From: Symsagittifera roscoffensis
Lineage: Eukaryota; Xenacoelomorpha; Acoela; Convolutidae
Assembly: GCF_963678635.1 (NCBI RefSeq)
Contig: NC_087068.1
Coordinates: forward strand, 56,700,467 to 56,764,466
Direction: 5' to 3'
DNA length: 64,000 nucleotides
Of the stretch, positions 44,301 through 52,828 are shown piece by piece. The notes below the pieces were generated by a model, which was given only the letters and a program-made list of their open reading frames with translations, did not search any database and was not told the DNA's origin. A program made the translations under genes and the position numbers. Each line of letters opens with the position of its first letter. Positions within the stretch are counted from its first letter, which is position 1.

Positions 44301-45696
44301 GCAATATATGCAAAATTATACTAATTGAAAAATACATTTTCTGGAATTTTTTCACATATTGATTCACAAAGCATTTCTACTGAAAATTTTAAAAAATCAG
44401 TTTTTTTGTTTCTAAAACCGAATTGGTAGAAGAACTTTGGGTAGACGTTTCGAAAGTTGTCTACGACATTTGAACTTTATTCTTTGCCGAACCTAATTTT
44501 GAAAGAAAATCATTTAAAAGAAACAACTAAACTACGATCTGAAATTGGAATCTTAATCACCCAAAACGTATTGCCATTGTCAAAAGTGGAATTTAATTTT
44601 CATATTTTCCAGAGGAATGGAAAGTTTAATTATTGAGCTATTGGTCTCAAATTGGGTTCAGTTAATTTCATAAAAAAAGTGTGACTCATAAATAGTTTTA
44701 GAAATTCAATGAGCTTTAACGTTTTCTATTTTTTTTTTCAAAAAACTTGTCAGTGTTTTTTTTTGTTTGCTTTCTGTTTGATTGATACAAAAAGTGTCAA
44801 TCAATATATAATACTGTATAAACTATATTTCTTAGTTTGTTCTGTTAACATATAAGTTGCCGGAATGTTCTTTGCTACTAACTAGCCCAGCAACCGAATA
44901 TTCTTGTTTAGTATCTGCCTGTGGATGACAAGTTGACTGGGCAAGTTAAACAGCTGAACAGAGTCAACCTTTCAGTAGATGTGCTGTCGTACTTGGCCAT
45001 CGCATTCGGATGTCTATTTTTAGTAGTGACAGTCGCACTAGTTATATACGCCTCATACAAGGTATGTGATACTTAAAAACTAAGAACGAACTAATCTTCG
45101 AGTTAGGCCTCTGTCCAATTAAAAGTAAAAAGCTGATAATTAAAGCATTTTTTGAAGAGTATTGCTGGAAAGAAAATAACGCGTAGAACAACCCAACGTG
45201 GTAGTAATGCTTCCTGGCTTATTATACTCAGATTATTAACAGAAATACGGGCTATCACTCGTTTAGTACTATTTATGGCATCCCGATTCGGTCGTCTAAC
45301 CCCAAAATGGTTCTAAAGGCGACTATGGCGCCATAAAACAGTTAAATTGATTGGTAGAGCGTCGAATAAACTCATTTTTTGGCCAGTACTATCTAAACAC
45401 CCGAAGAGGGTGTTTTTGGGGTCTTCTTCTGTTTAGAGCAAAAAAAAGAATTTGCTTGAGACGCAGTAATGGTTTTTTACATGATCTTTTCGTGTTTTGG
45501 GGTAGCCAGGATGCAATGCTTATTATCCGCTTGCTCAAAATGGGAACAGTCATGGCGAAAGCCAAATGGATGACATAACTCCCTCCGTCAGAGCTAATAA
45601 AACAAACACCAATGATGTTTTAATTGTGTTTAGAAGCGCCAAAACTACGATGTTGATGATGTTGACAGGAGCGCTCTGCTTGGAAAACAGTTCTAG
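29288..45696 (+). CDS. CD36/SCARB/LIMP-2 family receptor, gene B (complete, 519 aa)
   Basis: Exons 29288-29386, 33188-33351, 35247-35391, 35619-35867, 36343-36733, 41440-41600, 43850-43987, 44912-45061 and 45634-45696 join in frame to 519 residues, a usual length for the family. In order: N-terminal membrane helix, a large N-glycosylation-rich ectodomain (WQAPDYPIYMKF, VGLLSYR, GGDLLWGYNENALL, CNMINGTDG, VCRS, FC...C...C, AAKRVQLNT, LVPLFWGGE), a C-terminal helix and a short tail. Ectodomain cysteines of the NGTDG, CRS and FC...C...C regions are all kept. The tail holds DRSALLG, an acidic dileucine [DE]xxxL[LI] motif like those that send LIMP-2 to lysosomes. It is the tandem neighbour of gene A. 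Intron 6 appears to be GC-AG. Ligand unknown. Confidence 0.92.
29655..29750. repeat. Short tandem repeat of AAATCCCCCCGGAC-like units
   Basis: Five to six units of about 17 bp, varying around TAAATCCCCCCGGAC. Confidence 0.65.
31540..32080 (+). repeat. Interspersed repeat R1, two copies in tandem
   Basis: ACTCTTATATAGGTCTTGG and CCACTATGGAACAGCAAAAG are followed by a second AACTCCACTATCGAACAGC unit at 31820, ending AACTGTCTGTTGGTTATG. Confidence 0.65.
33005..33033 (+). repeat. Hairpin word with CGCCTCTGTG tail (one of about 13)
   Basis: CACAAAGCTCCGCTTCGCCTCTGTG. Better-preserved copies read GCGAAGCGCAGCTTCGCC (46258, 46580) and can fold into a 7-bp hairpin. All copies read in this window are on the + strand. 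Confidence 0.65.
33188..33351 (+). CDS. Gene B exon 2
   Basis: Acceptor CTTTGCAG at 33187, donor TACAG/GTACG at 33351. It encodes EGSEVYDEWQAPDYPIYMKF, FTMFSFNNSDEFLNG and VGLLSYR, matching the family pattern W..P..P.Y.K...F...N..E...G and VGP.Y.YR. Confidence 0.88.
33352..35246 (+). other. Gene B intron 2
   Basis: It has an R1 copy (33380-33680), a tRNA-like trace near 34390-34440, and a long GGGCGGATCTAG family copy (34474-34895). No gene seen. Confidence 0.55.
34474..34895 (+). repeat. GGGCGGATCTAG repeat family, longest copy
   Basis: GGGGCGGATTTTCTCGAGG, TTCCGAGCTCTCCCAATGCACTA, GTATATATTGGCGCG, TAGGGTCTGTCAGCCAAAAATGG and GGGTCGACAGGGGGTCGAAT, ending in a C-run at about 34865-34878. 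It is a fuller version of 7445-7750. Confidence 0.7.
35247..35391 (+). CDS. Gene B exon 3
   Basis: Acceptor TTTTTTCAG at 35246, donor TTATTC/GTAAGT at 35391. EYQNKVNISFEADSKKVRYY and MYVFDEATS follow the family pattern YRE...K.N..F......V.Y.....Y.FD. Confidence 0.87.
35619..35867 (+). CDS. Gene B exon 4
   Basis: Acceptor AATTTCAG at 35618, donor CTACAG/GTTTGT at 35867. It is phase 0 and 83 codons long. VAPFYTVEGGDLLWGYNENA holds the family LLWGY core. It aligns with gene A exon A1. Confidence 0.88.
35915..36075 (-). repeat. tRNA-derived SINE-like unit in gene B intron 4
   Basis: This unit is more GC-rich than its surroundings. On the minus strand it has GCCGAGTGGATTAGGC, close to the A-box of class II tRNAs (Ser/Leu), followed by a GGGGTCCCAGTGTCATCC region. 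It is the one tRNA-like unit I saw on the minus strand, and differs from the + strand family. Confidence 0.45.
36343..36733 (+). CDS. Gene B exon 5 (equals gene A exons A2+A3)
   Basis: Acceptor GCATTTAG at 36342, donor ATAC/GTAAGC at 36733. It enters in phase 0 and leaves after one base. It encodes YEIYTGKGDD, CNMINGTDGTVYP, VCRSIFVTA, FKVDFENNPGFCPDG and CLGDGLLDVSNC without interruption. Confidence 0.9.
38277..38780 (+). repeat. Interspersed repeat R2, copy 2
   Basis: TTGTTATAGTATGAACTC, AGCCAATGCTAAGGATATTAAC, GAGGGTTCGAACCTGGGCAGG, AAATTGCGTCCGCTCTATAAA, GGTGGACTCAAAGTTTTACTC and the hairpin word, in the same order as at 5500-6035. Confidence 0.72.
40795..41113 (-). repeat. GGGCGGATCTAG repeat family, inverted copy
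   Basis: It ends AAAATTCTAGATTCGCCCCTG on the + strand, the complement of the family's start. GGGAGCTTGGAAAGTCAATTTG and TGAGATATCCATTTGTGACGG are the inverted inner words. Confidence 0.7.
41215..41360 (-). repeat. GGGCGGATCTAG repeat family, short inverted copy
   Basis: GAGCTCGGAAAATCAATTTGG through GAAAATTTTAGATCCGCCCC, complementary to 8030-8170. Confidence 0.65.
41440..41600 (+). CDS. Gene B exon 6
   Basis: Acceptor TGTGCGCAG at 41439, apparent GC donor CTG/GCAAGT at 41600. It completes a phase-1 codon and ends in phase 0. It encodes LPLSVVISSPEFLDAS, IDSIIGFNPDPTKHETFINM, aligning with exon A4. Confidence 0.85.
41720..42000. repeat. MITE-like unit with GTGAACAATCTCCC motifs
   Basis: The left end AAATTTTTAATTTTCTGGACCAAA and right end GGTCCGAAAAATTT are imperfect inverted repeats. 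Inside, ACCAAGTGAACAATCTCCC recurs four times directly and once inverted (GGGGGAGATAGTTCACTTGGT). Confidence 0.5.
42085..42178. repeat. Tandem repeat, about 32-bp unit
   Basis: Three units of CTGGACTCATCTCTACCTTG plus TTTCACGT with few changes. Confidence 0.8.
42210..43600 (+). repeat. Composite interspersed repeat R3, copy in gene B intron 6
   Basis: AGCCTGGAGGTAGCGAAT, GGCCAATTATTTGTCTGC, CATCGGCTTAATGACCTAAT, AGAGGAACAGCTAATGTTTTAGGC and CCTCTAGCTTTAGCTGGGCCTG. It is parallel to 11500-12560 and longer by an insert (42750-43200) shared with 48030-48560 and 58060-58330. Confidence 0.7.
43850..43987 (+). CDS. Gene B exon 7
   Basis: Acceptor CTACTTCAG at 43849, donor GGGGAG/GTTTGT at 43987. 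It is phase 0 and 46 codons long. DSGIILKAAKRVQLNTEM and WPYLVPLFWGGE match exon A5 closely. Confidence 0.88.
43988..44911 (+). other. Gene B intron 7
   Basis: It holds an R1-type copy at about 44480-44770. Otherwise nothing seen. Confidence 0.5.
44912..45061 (+). CDS. Gene B exon 8 (C-terminal membrane helix)
   Basis: Acceptor CTTGTTTAG at 44911, donor TACAAG/GTATGT at 45061. It is phase 0 and 50 codons long. LSYLAIAFGCLFLVVTVALV plus IYASYK is the second membrane helix. Confidence 0.88.
45062..45633 (+). other. Gene B intron 8
   Basis: Nothing recognised. Confidence 0.5.
45634..45696 (+). CDS. Gene B exon 9 (cytoplasmic tail and stop)
   Basis: Acceptor GTGTTTAG at 45633. It encodes KRQNYDVDDVDRSALLGKQF then TAG. 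DRSALL fits the acidic dileucine sorting motif. Confidence 0.85.
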   Translation, partial: KRQNYDVDDVDRSALLGKQF

Positions 45697-45973
45697 GACA
45701 GCATAGGTAAAAACATTAGAGTAATCTAATTAGACATAAATTTGGGTTGATTAAACTGATGTAAATTAATGTAATCTATCAAGTTTTTCGTTATTCATTG
45801 TTTCAGGTACGTCAGAAAGGAGCCAGCAAGTTTCGCTCCACACTAAGTTTATTATGATCAAATTATGTTTTTCACTTGTCTTGGTGCTAAAAAATCAAAT
45901 CAGCTATGAAATATTTTCTATTCTGTAGAGGTAGTCAATTCAATATATCAATTATGTTTTCTTGTACAGTTCT

Positions 45974-45979
45974 AATAAA
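45974..45979 (+). terminator. Candidate polyadenylation signal of gene B
   Basis: AATAAA about 280 bp after the stop. A possible 3'UTR intron lies in between (CATAG/GTAAAA to TTTCAG at about 45807). Confidence 0.45.
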
Positions 45980-46109
45980 GTTGAGGCGTGTTTTTCCGTT
46001 TGATAGTTTGCAAATATTAAACACAATATAAAACTACTGATCTGTAGCATTAGAAATTTCATCGCATCTGTTCTCCGATTTATTTGCGACTAGTATTTGC
46101 AGTTGTTAA

Positions 46110-46185
46110 GCATTTGTAACTGAGTGGGTAGTGCGTGATACTCATGACCTCGAGGTCACAGGATTGAATCCGACCCAGCCGAGTT
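46110..46185 (+). repeat. tRNA-like SINE head
   Basis: TAACTGAGTGGGTAGTGCG (A-box-like) and GGATTGAATCC (B-box-like) lie about 50 nt apart. The same module with GTGGCTGAGTGGATAGTGCG is at 63752-63825. The stems do not close well. Confidence 0.5.
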
Positions 46186-48799
46186 TTTACTTATTCGAGG
46201 ATTATGTTTTTTCCTGTTTTTATAGAGCTGTTTTTTATCGTGTTCTCGCTTGTGCTTGCGAAGCGCAGCTTCGCCTGTGTTTAAATTGTGTTAATTTTAT
46301 CCAAACAGTGTCAATCAATAATTTTTTTTCAAAACGAAGAGCTCTGCATAGATATTTGACTTGGTTTTAAGGGCTTGATGTCTGTTGTGTATGTTTTTCT
46401 GTGTATTTACACTAGCGATCTGAGTAGTGTTTTACTACGAACCTTCTCTTTTCTAACTTAACTCTCAATTAACAGTGGTCATTGAAAGTGTATCCGGTTT
46501 TTTTTATTAATTTGAGGCTTATTTTTCCTGTTTATTGCACTTTTTAGAGCTTCTTTTTGTCGTGTTCTCCTTAGTGTTTGCGAAGCGCAGCTTCGCCGCT
46601 GTGTTATGTTTTAAAACGGTACAATTATATGATGTCAAACTTGTTTAGATGTGCAATGTTTATAGAAGGCTTGTTTAATTATGTCTTTTTATCAATTAAC
46701 GCAAATACTAAAAAAACTAATTACGCGAATCCTCACTTTTTTTCTGTACAGCGTTTCAGCTTGTTGCAATATATAATGTGTTTGAAGCATATCATTGAAG
46801 AAGAATTTACTGTTTTTCCAACCTCAGTCGCATCAATTAGTCCCACTTTTTCCAAAAGTCCCCAACTTTATTGTCTGTGCAGCTGTTCTTTGGTCAATAG
46901 CAGCCACTATAATGGTGGCTATTTTTTTTTAGCTGCCAGCATGTGCACATGAGCAACTCGTAAGGCAGTTGACTCTAAATTGCTGGTAGACCATAACGGC
47001 TGGATTCCCGAAGTTTTTTCTTTTATTTTTCAGTTACTTACTTTTTTTTGCTATTTTTGAAATATTGTGTTTGCGAAGTGCTTCTTTCGTGTTAAAAATA
47101 TTTTGTGTACCAGCCGAGAAGTTTTGTCTCCGGGCGTGGTTTAGTTTTTTCCACGCAAAGTCAGGTATCACAACTGTTCATCAGAATAATTTTTTCTTTT
47201 ATAGCTTTTCCAGACATAAATCGATCGATTTTTAAAAAAATTGTGAAGTTTTTTTGTGTGGAGAATTCCGGTTGGAAATTTTTGCTTTTTGGTCTTCGAG
47301 CCGTTTTTTGGCTATTATTTAGTCCTTTTATAGCTGTTATAATAGCCGAAAAACTTTTTATTTAAGCCGTGAAATCTGTTTTTTTTTAAGCTTTAGCAGT
47401 TATTTAGCTTTATTTAGAGTTTGGCAATAAAAAGTATTTTGAAAAAAGTTTTGCAAAAAGGTGGTGAAAATGGTATGTTTTTGTTGTTTGTTTTTATTTT
47501 CATCTTCCGAACAAAACTGAGGTCAATTATGACTTAAATTACTATGTCATAAGCTTTTGTTTTGTTCCTCTCATCACACCCCGCACTCAAAACGTTACAA
47601 ATTTGAAAATGTCCAGCAATCGTCTGTTCTGGTTGTACTTAACGTTTTTAGATTATCTCTTCTGCATTTATCAATTAAGGTAAAATTTCCCGGAGAACTG
47701 ATCCTTGCATTGGATTTATTTTGTCACAGGAACTATATTTTCAAAAGATTTTGTTTGTGGCCATTGAATAGCGTGCTAAGAAAAGACGCAAGATCAGCCT
47801 GAGATTTTTGCCAATGGGAAATGGCAATAAATCTTCACATAAGCCAACGTGCTTAAAATAAAGTTATAATTGATATCGTTTTCCGAGAGTCGTATATTTA
47901 TACGAAGACTTTTTTGTAACCTAAGTCGCAAATAAAAGTGCTCATTTGATGGCACTTTTGGTATGTTTCATTTTAATCATGGTTAAGCCTAATTAAGCAT
48001 AGACAGTTTGTTAGCATAATTATGCTTTTTTTGGCTAGGGTTTGGTCCTGTTTGAAAACAGACAGGTTTTTGAAAATGTATGGGATTTGCTGTTTTTTCC
48101 TTTTTTGCGGCGCTTTTGAAATGTTTTGCTCTTTTCGCAGAATTTTTAATTTTTCTCAGAAACTACCGTTTTTTTTAAAAAATGCGACTAATGGACAAAC
48201 CGGCTGCTGTGCTTTCATATTTTGCTAGTCTCTTTTCGTGTTACACCACGTTCTACGGCCTTCAAATTTTTCAAAAGGGCATTTTTTTTTTTACTGTTTC
48301 CATGTTCTCAAATATTAAATGCACAAATCTAAGATGAAGGCTTCAATCAAAAAACCATATCGTGGGAATTTCCGCTTGTCATGCGGTTATTCCCTATTTT
48401 CGGTAGAAAAAAGTTATGGCCTCAAACAAGCGCATTTTGACAGTTTGGTTAATTCTTAAAATTTTTCTAATGTGTTTAATTGAAAGAAAAAAAACAGTTA
48501 TGTGAATTTTTCCTGCGCAAGCGGCTAAATTCATTTTTATCCAGTACTATCAGCACTAATTTTTTATGCGCTGCGTTTTCAAAAAATATATAGCCCTAGA
48601 AATTGTTCAATTTACGAAATTTTTTCCGTTTTTTGTAAACTGATTTTTTTCTTTGAAAACCAACCTAGTGATTCTGAGATTGATAGTTCATTCTAATATT
48701 CATATTGCTCAGATTTTCCTGGCTTAATTTTTTCACGTTAGTTTTTTGTAGAAAAGCCGAAATGGACTTCGAGAAAATCAATTTTTGAAATCTTGATCG

Positions 48800-49265
48800 T
48801 TTTTTTAAGAGTAATGAACGTAGTGAAAAGTCAGGTCTTGTTGATTTTTTTTTGTTTTTTTTTTCAGGAAAAAATCTTAAAATATTGATGCACTTTGGTA
48901 TAATGCACTTTTTGAGTTCAATTGAAGTTCATCTACTGAAAGTGACCTAGATAGCACTCTCCAAATACGAACGCGGAATCGGCGCGAAAAAGCGTGAACC
49001 ATTTCTAGTTTCGAAAGTGGAATTTATTTTTTAGATTTCCAGCTGAGTAAAAACTTTACCTGTTGATCCAGTTTTCTCTTGGGTTAATGCTATCAAAAAA
49101 GCGCCAGTCATAAAATGTTCTAGAAATTCAAAGAGCTTGAAGGGCGTCCATTTTTTTTTTGAAATTTGAAAATTGAGATTTTTTCAACAAAGTCAATGTG
49201 CTTTTTATATTAACTTGCGTTCAGTACTCTTTTCCAATCTTCGATTGGCTATTTTTTTAGAAATT
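48800..49265 (+). repeat. Interspersed repeat R1 copy
   Basis: AATGAACGTAGTGAAAAGTC, CTAGTTTCGAAAGTGGAATT, AGATTTCCAGCTGAGTAAA, CTTTACCTGTTGATCCAG and AATCTTCGATTGGCTAT, in the order of 10220-10700. Confidence 0.7.
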
Positions 49266-50544
49266 TCATCACTGTTCTCGAAAACTACAAGCTAAATCTG
49301 ATTTTAAGGGTTCAATCTAAAAATCAGAGCTGGAAGTTTTCCCTGCATAAGAGGTTATGCACATGTCTAAGCAGAGAAAAGTTCATGGATTCATCAAATT
49401 CAAATTTTTGATTTTTTGAACGCTTTTATGAATGTTCTTCTTGAATGTTTTTTTTTGAAAACTACCCAGCCTAATTGGAGCTAAAAGTTCAATTGAAAGA
49501 GCGAGTGGTAGTTGTCTTCTTTAAATAAGTATCTTATCCCCCACTTAAGCGGAGAAATTACTTGGGTTTTGCTTAAAGTCCATTTTGAAAGTTACGAATT
49601 TCCGTATCAGTACATATAGGATTTATGTACATCCAGTTTTAGCTGGGTCACTAATTTGCTTCCAAGTGACCTTGGCGCAGATGCGAGGGCGTGAGTGACA
49701 CTCCTAATCATCAAGTCGGTGATTCAAATCAGGAACATTGAAACAGTTTAATTTTTTTGCTCGAGTTTCTGCTGCTTTGTTGGTGGCCAGTGTTAGTAAA
49801 ATTACAAGTATCGTAGATCAGATGTGAGAACGGGATACTCCTATTATCAAAATTGATATTCCAATTTTTTACACAAGGTTTATTTTTTAATCTTTTCCTG
49901 TTTCCTTATTTCATTTTATTTTGCCTGTTTAGGGCTCTTTTTTGCGTTTCCCCCTTGTGTTTGCTGAGCACAGCTTCGCCTCTGTATTTAATTCTTGTAC
50001 AAATTCTGCTCCGTATTGAAATCTACTGGTGTGTTTTCCAACTGGTCCAAGAGTACCAGGTCGACTTCCTCGGTTCAACGTCGACAGTGGTCGTGTTCAT
50101 GGTTGAACAATCTCAAAAATAGAAATCCCGCCTTCTCATATCAGGAACCTAGTGTTCCTTTAGCTAAAATTCCAAATAAAAGCCGCTGAAAAAGTTCCGA
50201 TTGGTTGAAAAACATCATCATATTCCGGAGCTAGCAAATATATATCCTTTAGCTGTAGATCAAAATTGTGATTCACCTTGCAGAAAACAGAACGTTCTGG
50301 ACGAACCGAAAAAAGACTGGGATCAATAAGAAATTATTCCTAACAACTAGATACAAATGAGCAACAAAGTCAAGATAGTAGTAACTTTATCATACACCTT
50401 ATTTTTAATTATCGCGCATTCCCACAATTTGGAAATCACTTGAGGTTTGATGTGGATGAGTTGAAGTTGACAACAAGGGAAGCCCTTGGGTTGGTTTATT
50501 TCGGTCTTGTATGGTGATTTCGTCTCGTCCATAGTGCTTCGAGG

Positions 50545-51480
50545 TTGATTCAAGGGTTGACCTTAAACGACGGTCAGTTCAAGGGTCGCTCTAGGCGGGC
50601 GTCGCCGCTTCGCAGCGTAGGCTGTTTTATTAACATCGCCGGACTAAACTGCTCGGTTGAGAGTTTCAATCAAGACTTAGTAGCTATAAATAGGTGGTTA
50701 ATTTTGAATAAATTATCTCTAAATATGGACAAAACAGTTCTTATTTACAAAAAAGTAATTGTATCTCTGAACAGTGCTTCCAACCAGCAATTATTTGTTA
50801 ATAGCATACCTTTGAAAGTTGAAGGGTCATGCCAATATCTCGGTGTATGTGTAGATGCTAAATTATCATTTAATTTTCACATTAATTTCAGACAAATTAA
50901 GCTGATAAAACAATGTGGCATTGTTTCGAAAAGGCGTCATTATGTTCTATAAACTGTTATGATTGAATTTTATGGCTCTACTATGCAGCCCATTTTGCAA
51001 TATGGATGATTGGTGTATGGTGGCACTTCCTACACAATTTTTTACTCCTTTTTTGATCCAAAAGAAAATTATTCGATGTTTTTTTTTCAAAAGAAAAAGT
51101 AAACGCATTTGACAAGTTTTTATGATGAAAAAATTTTAACATTTCACAAGCTGCATGTGTATGAACTCCTCAAATTTTTTTAACGATCAATAGCAGGACT
51201 AATTTCTGAGCTTTTTTCAAATGAGCTTTTTGTGTTTGATATACCGTCGTATTTGACCAGAAGGTCAACTTTTAATTTACTGAAAATTCCCAATTTCAAA
51301 AGCAAATTTCAAATAGCTTCATATAGTTACAGAGGAGCTAAGCTCTCTATTATACTTGGACAAAAATCCTTATATCCAAAAGTTTTAGATCAAGTTCCTA
51401 TTTCTGATATTCAACGCATTGCCCACGAAATTCGTGACTTGTTTATATTAAGCAATCAAGGGCTGATCAATATTCTCTTT
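50545..51480 (+). pseudogene. Non-LTR retrotransposon, reverse transcriptase 3' end (dead)
   Basis: FNQDLVAINRWLILNKLSLN, KTVLIYKK and CQYLGVCVDAKLSFNFHI match the RT palm/thumb of jockey/CR1-like LINEs (NxDLxxIxxWLxxNKLxLNxxKT and YLGVxxDxxLxF). Later SYRGAKLSII and the Arg-rich stretch near 51240 fit the LINE C-terminus. The YADD box is missing, and there are stops and frame changes after 50952. It is a 5'-truncated relic on the + strand. Confidence 0.75.
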
Positions 51481-52593
51481 TGTTGTCATATTTTTTGGAT
51501 GAACGGATAATGACGAAGAAAGACAGATCTGAAGTGCCTGCATGTTTCAAGTTTTTCAAGTATCATTGTATATGGTTTTCACAGCGTCTTCGGCGTTTTG
51601 AAAACCACACTTGGGGTTGTTCGCTGGCTACTGCCGCATGGGCTCACATAGTTTTAGTTGTCGACTGATGTTTAGCCCCCAATCAGTTCTACTGGTGAGA
51701 GAGAGAGGCTTCAAGGGATGACACAGTTAGTAGAAGAAGTAACTCTAAAGTGAACAAGCTCAAGTTTTGTTTTTGAAACCGAGTAGGGGTGCCTACGACT
51801 AGCGAGATTCATAAATTATGAGTGATGAATTTGAACTCTTTTCTTATTTAATTTGGTTTTACACCGACTACGATTGAACAATCATTTTAAATATTGATGC
51901 AGAGCTTGGACCTTACGTCATTAGCCTGTCTAGACAAGGCCATAAATTGGCTGCTTTATGTTTATTCAAACTTAAATATTTTTTTTTCCAATGTTTTCTT
52001 TTATGTTCTCAGATATATTTTTTTTCCTTTTCTTTGAAGATCTTAAATTTCGTATTTCTTTCGATAAAACGGGCAGTGCTCTGCAACCCAAATGAGTTCG
52101 TTAACTCTCCCCTCACTGTTTCTGGTGCTTCATGTTTAAATTCGCGTTATATGCATATTCACCCATTAATAATGAGAAATAAATTCTTACTTTCTTTGTG
52201 CTGCTTGAAAAACAGACCATAAAGGTGTTATTTTTGGCTTTCTAAGCGTCCAATCAGGATTTGAGAATACTCGTTGATCGGTATTGGATGAAGGTAATAT
52301 TCTCGTTGACTGCACACAATTCTCAAGGATTACGTATTGTTCTGTAGAGCTTTCAATTCTTATTAGTATTGTCAGTTAGCCTGTTGGCTGGGGCGGATCT
52401 ACGGTTTTCTCGAGGCGTACTTTTTCTTCAATGAGTCATGGAAAGACTCTTTGTTCCTACCTTTGTGGTTGTTTTCTTTACACAAACTTTTAATTCGTTC
52501 TTTTTTTAGATTTATTAGCATGAACAACTTTATATAACAAACGAAGGCAGTGTACTTGACTGAACGAACCGCACTACAGAAATCAGCCGAAGT

Positions 52594-52828
52594 ATGTCGG
52601 CTGAAACTGAAGTCTCAAAAAGAGCGCGATGTTTTTTTGACATCACAATCAGTAATGTCCAAGTTGGCCGCATTGTTTTCGAGCTATTCATGGACGCGTG
52701 TCCCATTACATGCGAGAATTTCCGTGCTCTTTGTACGGGTGAAAAAGGCTCAACAGCTGATGGGAAAAAGCCCTTACACTATGCAGGGTGTAGATTCCAT
52801 CGGATTGTGAAGGGATTTATGATTCAAG
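52594..52828 (+). CDS. PPIG: PPIG-like exon 1
   Basis: ATG at 52594 ([18 protein letters not shown]) fits the family start; donor ATTCAAG/GTTAGT at 52828. A pyrimidine-rich acceptor (TTCTTTTTTTAG, ending 52510) lies 83 nt upstream of the ATG. Confidence 0.9.

Larger units (their letters stand above)
45697..52593. other. Intergenic region between gene B and PPIG-like gene
   Basis: It starts with gene B's 3'UTR. It then has tRNA-like modules (46110-46180, 46955-47010, 49672-49735), hairpin words (46258, 46580, 49965), R1/R3-type repeats (48020-49700), a dead LINE end (50545-51480) and a GGGCGGATCTAG fragment near 52393. No intact host gene was seen. Confidence 0.55.

Noticed and set aside
49853-50189. 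Overlapping + ORFs before the LINE relic
   Set aside because: They are T-rich frames over a hairpin-word repeat. No RT or other motif; not counted as part of the LINE.
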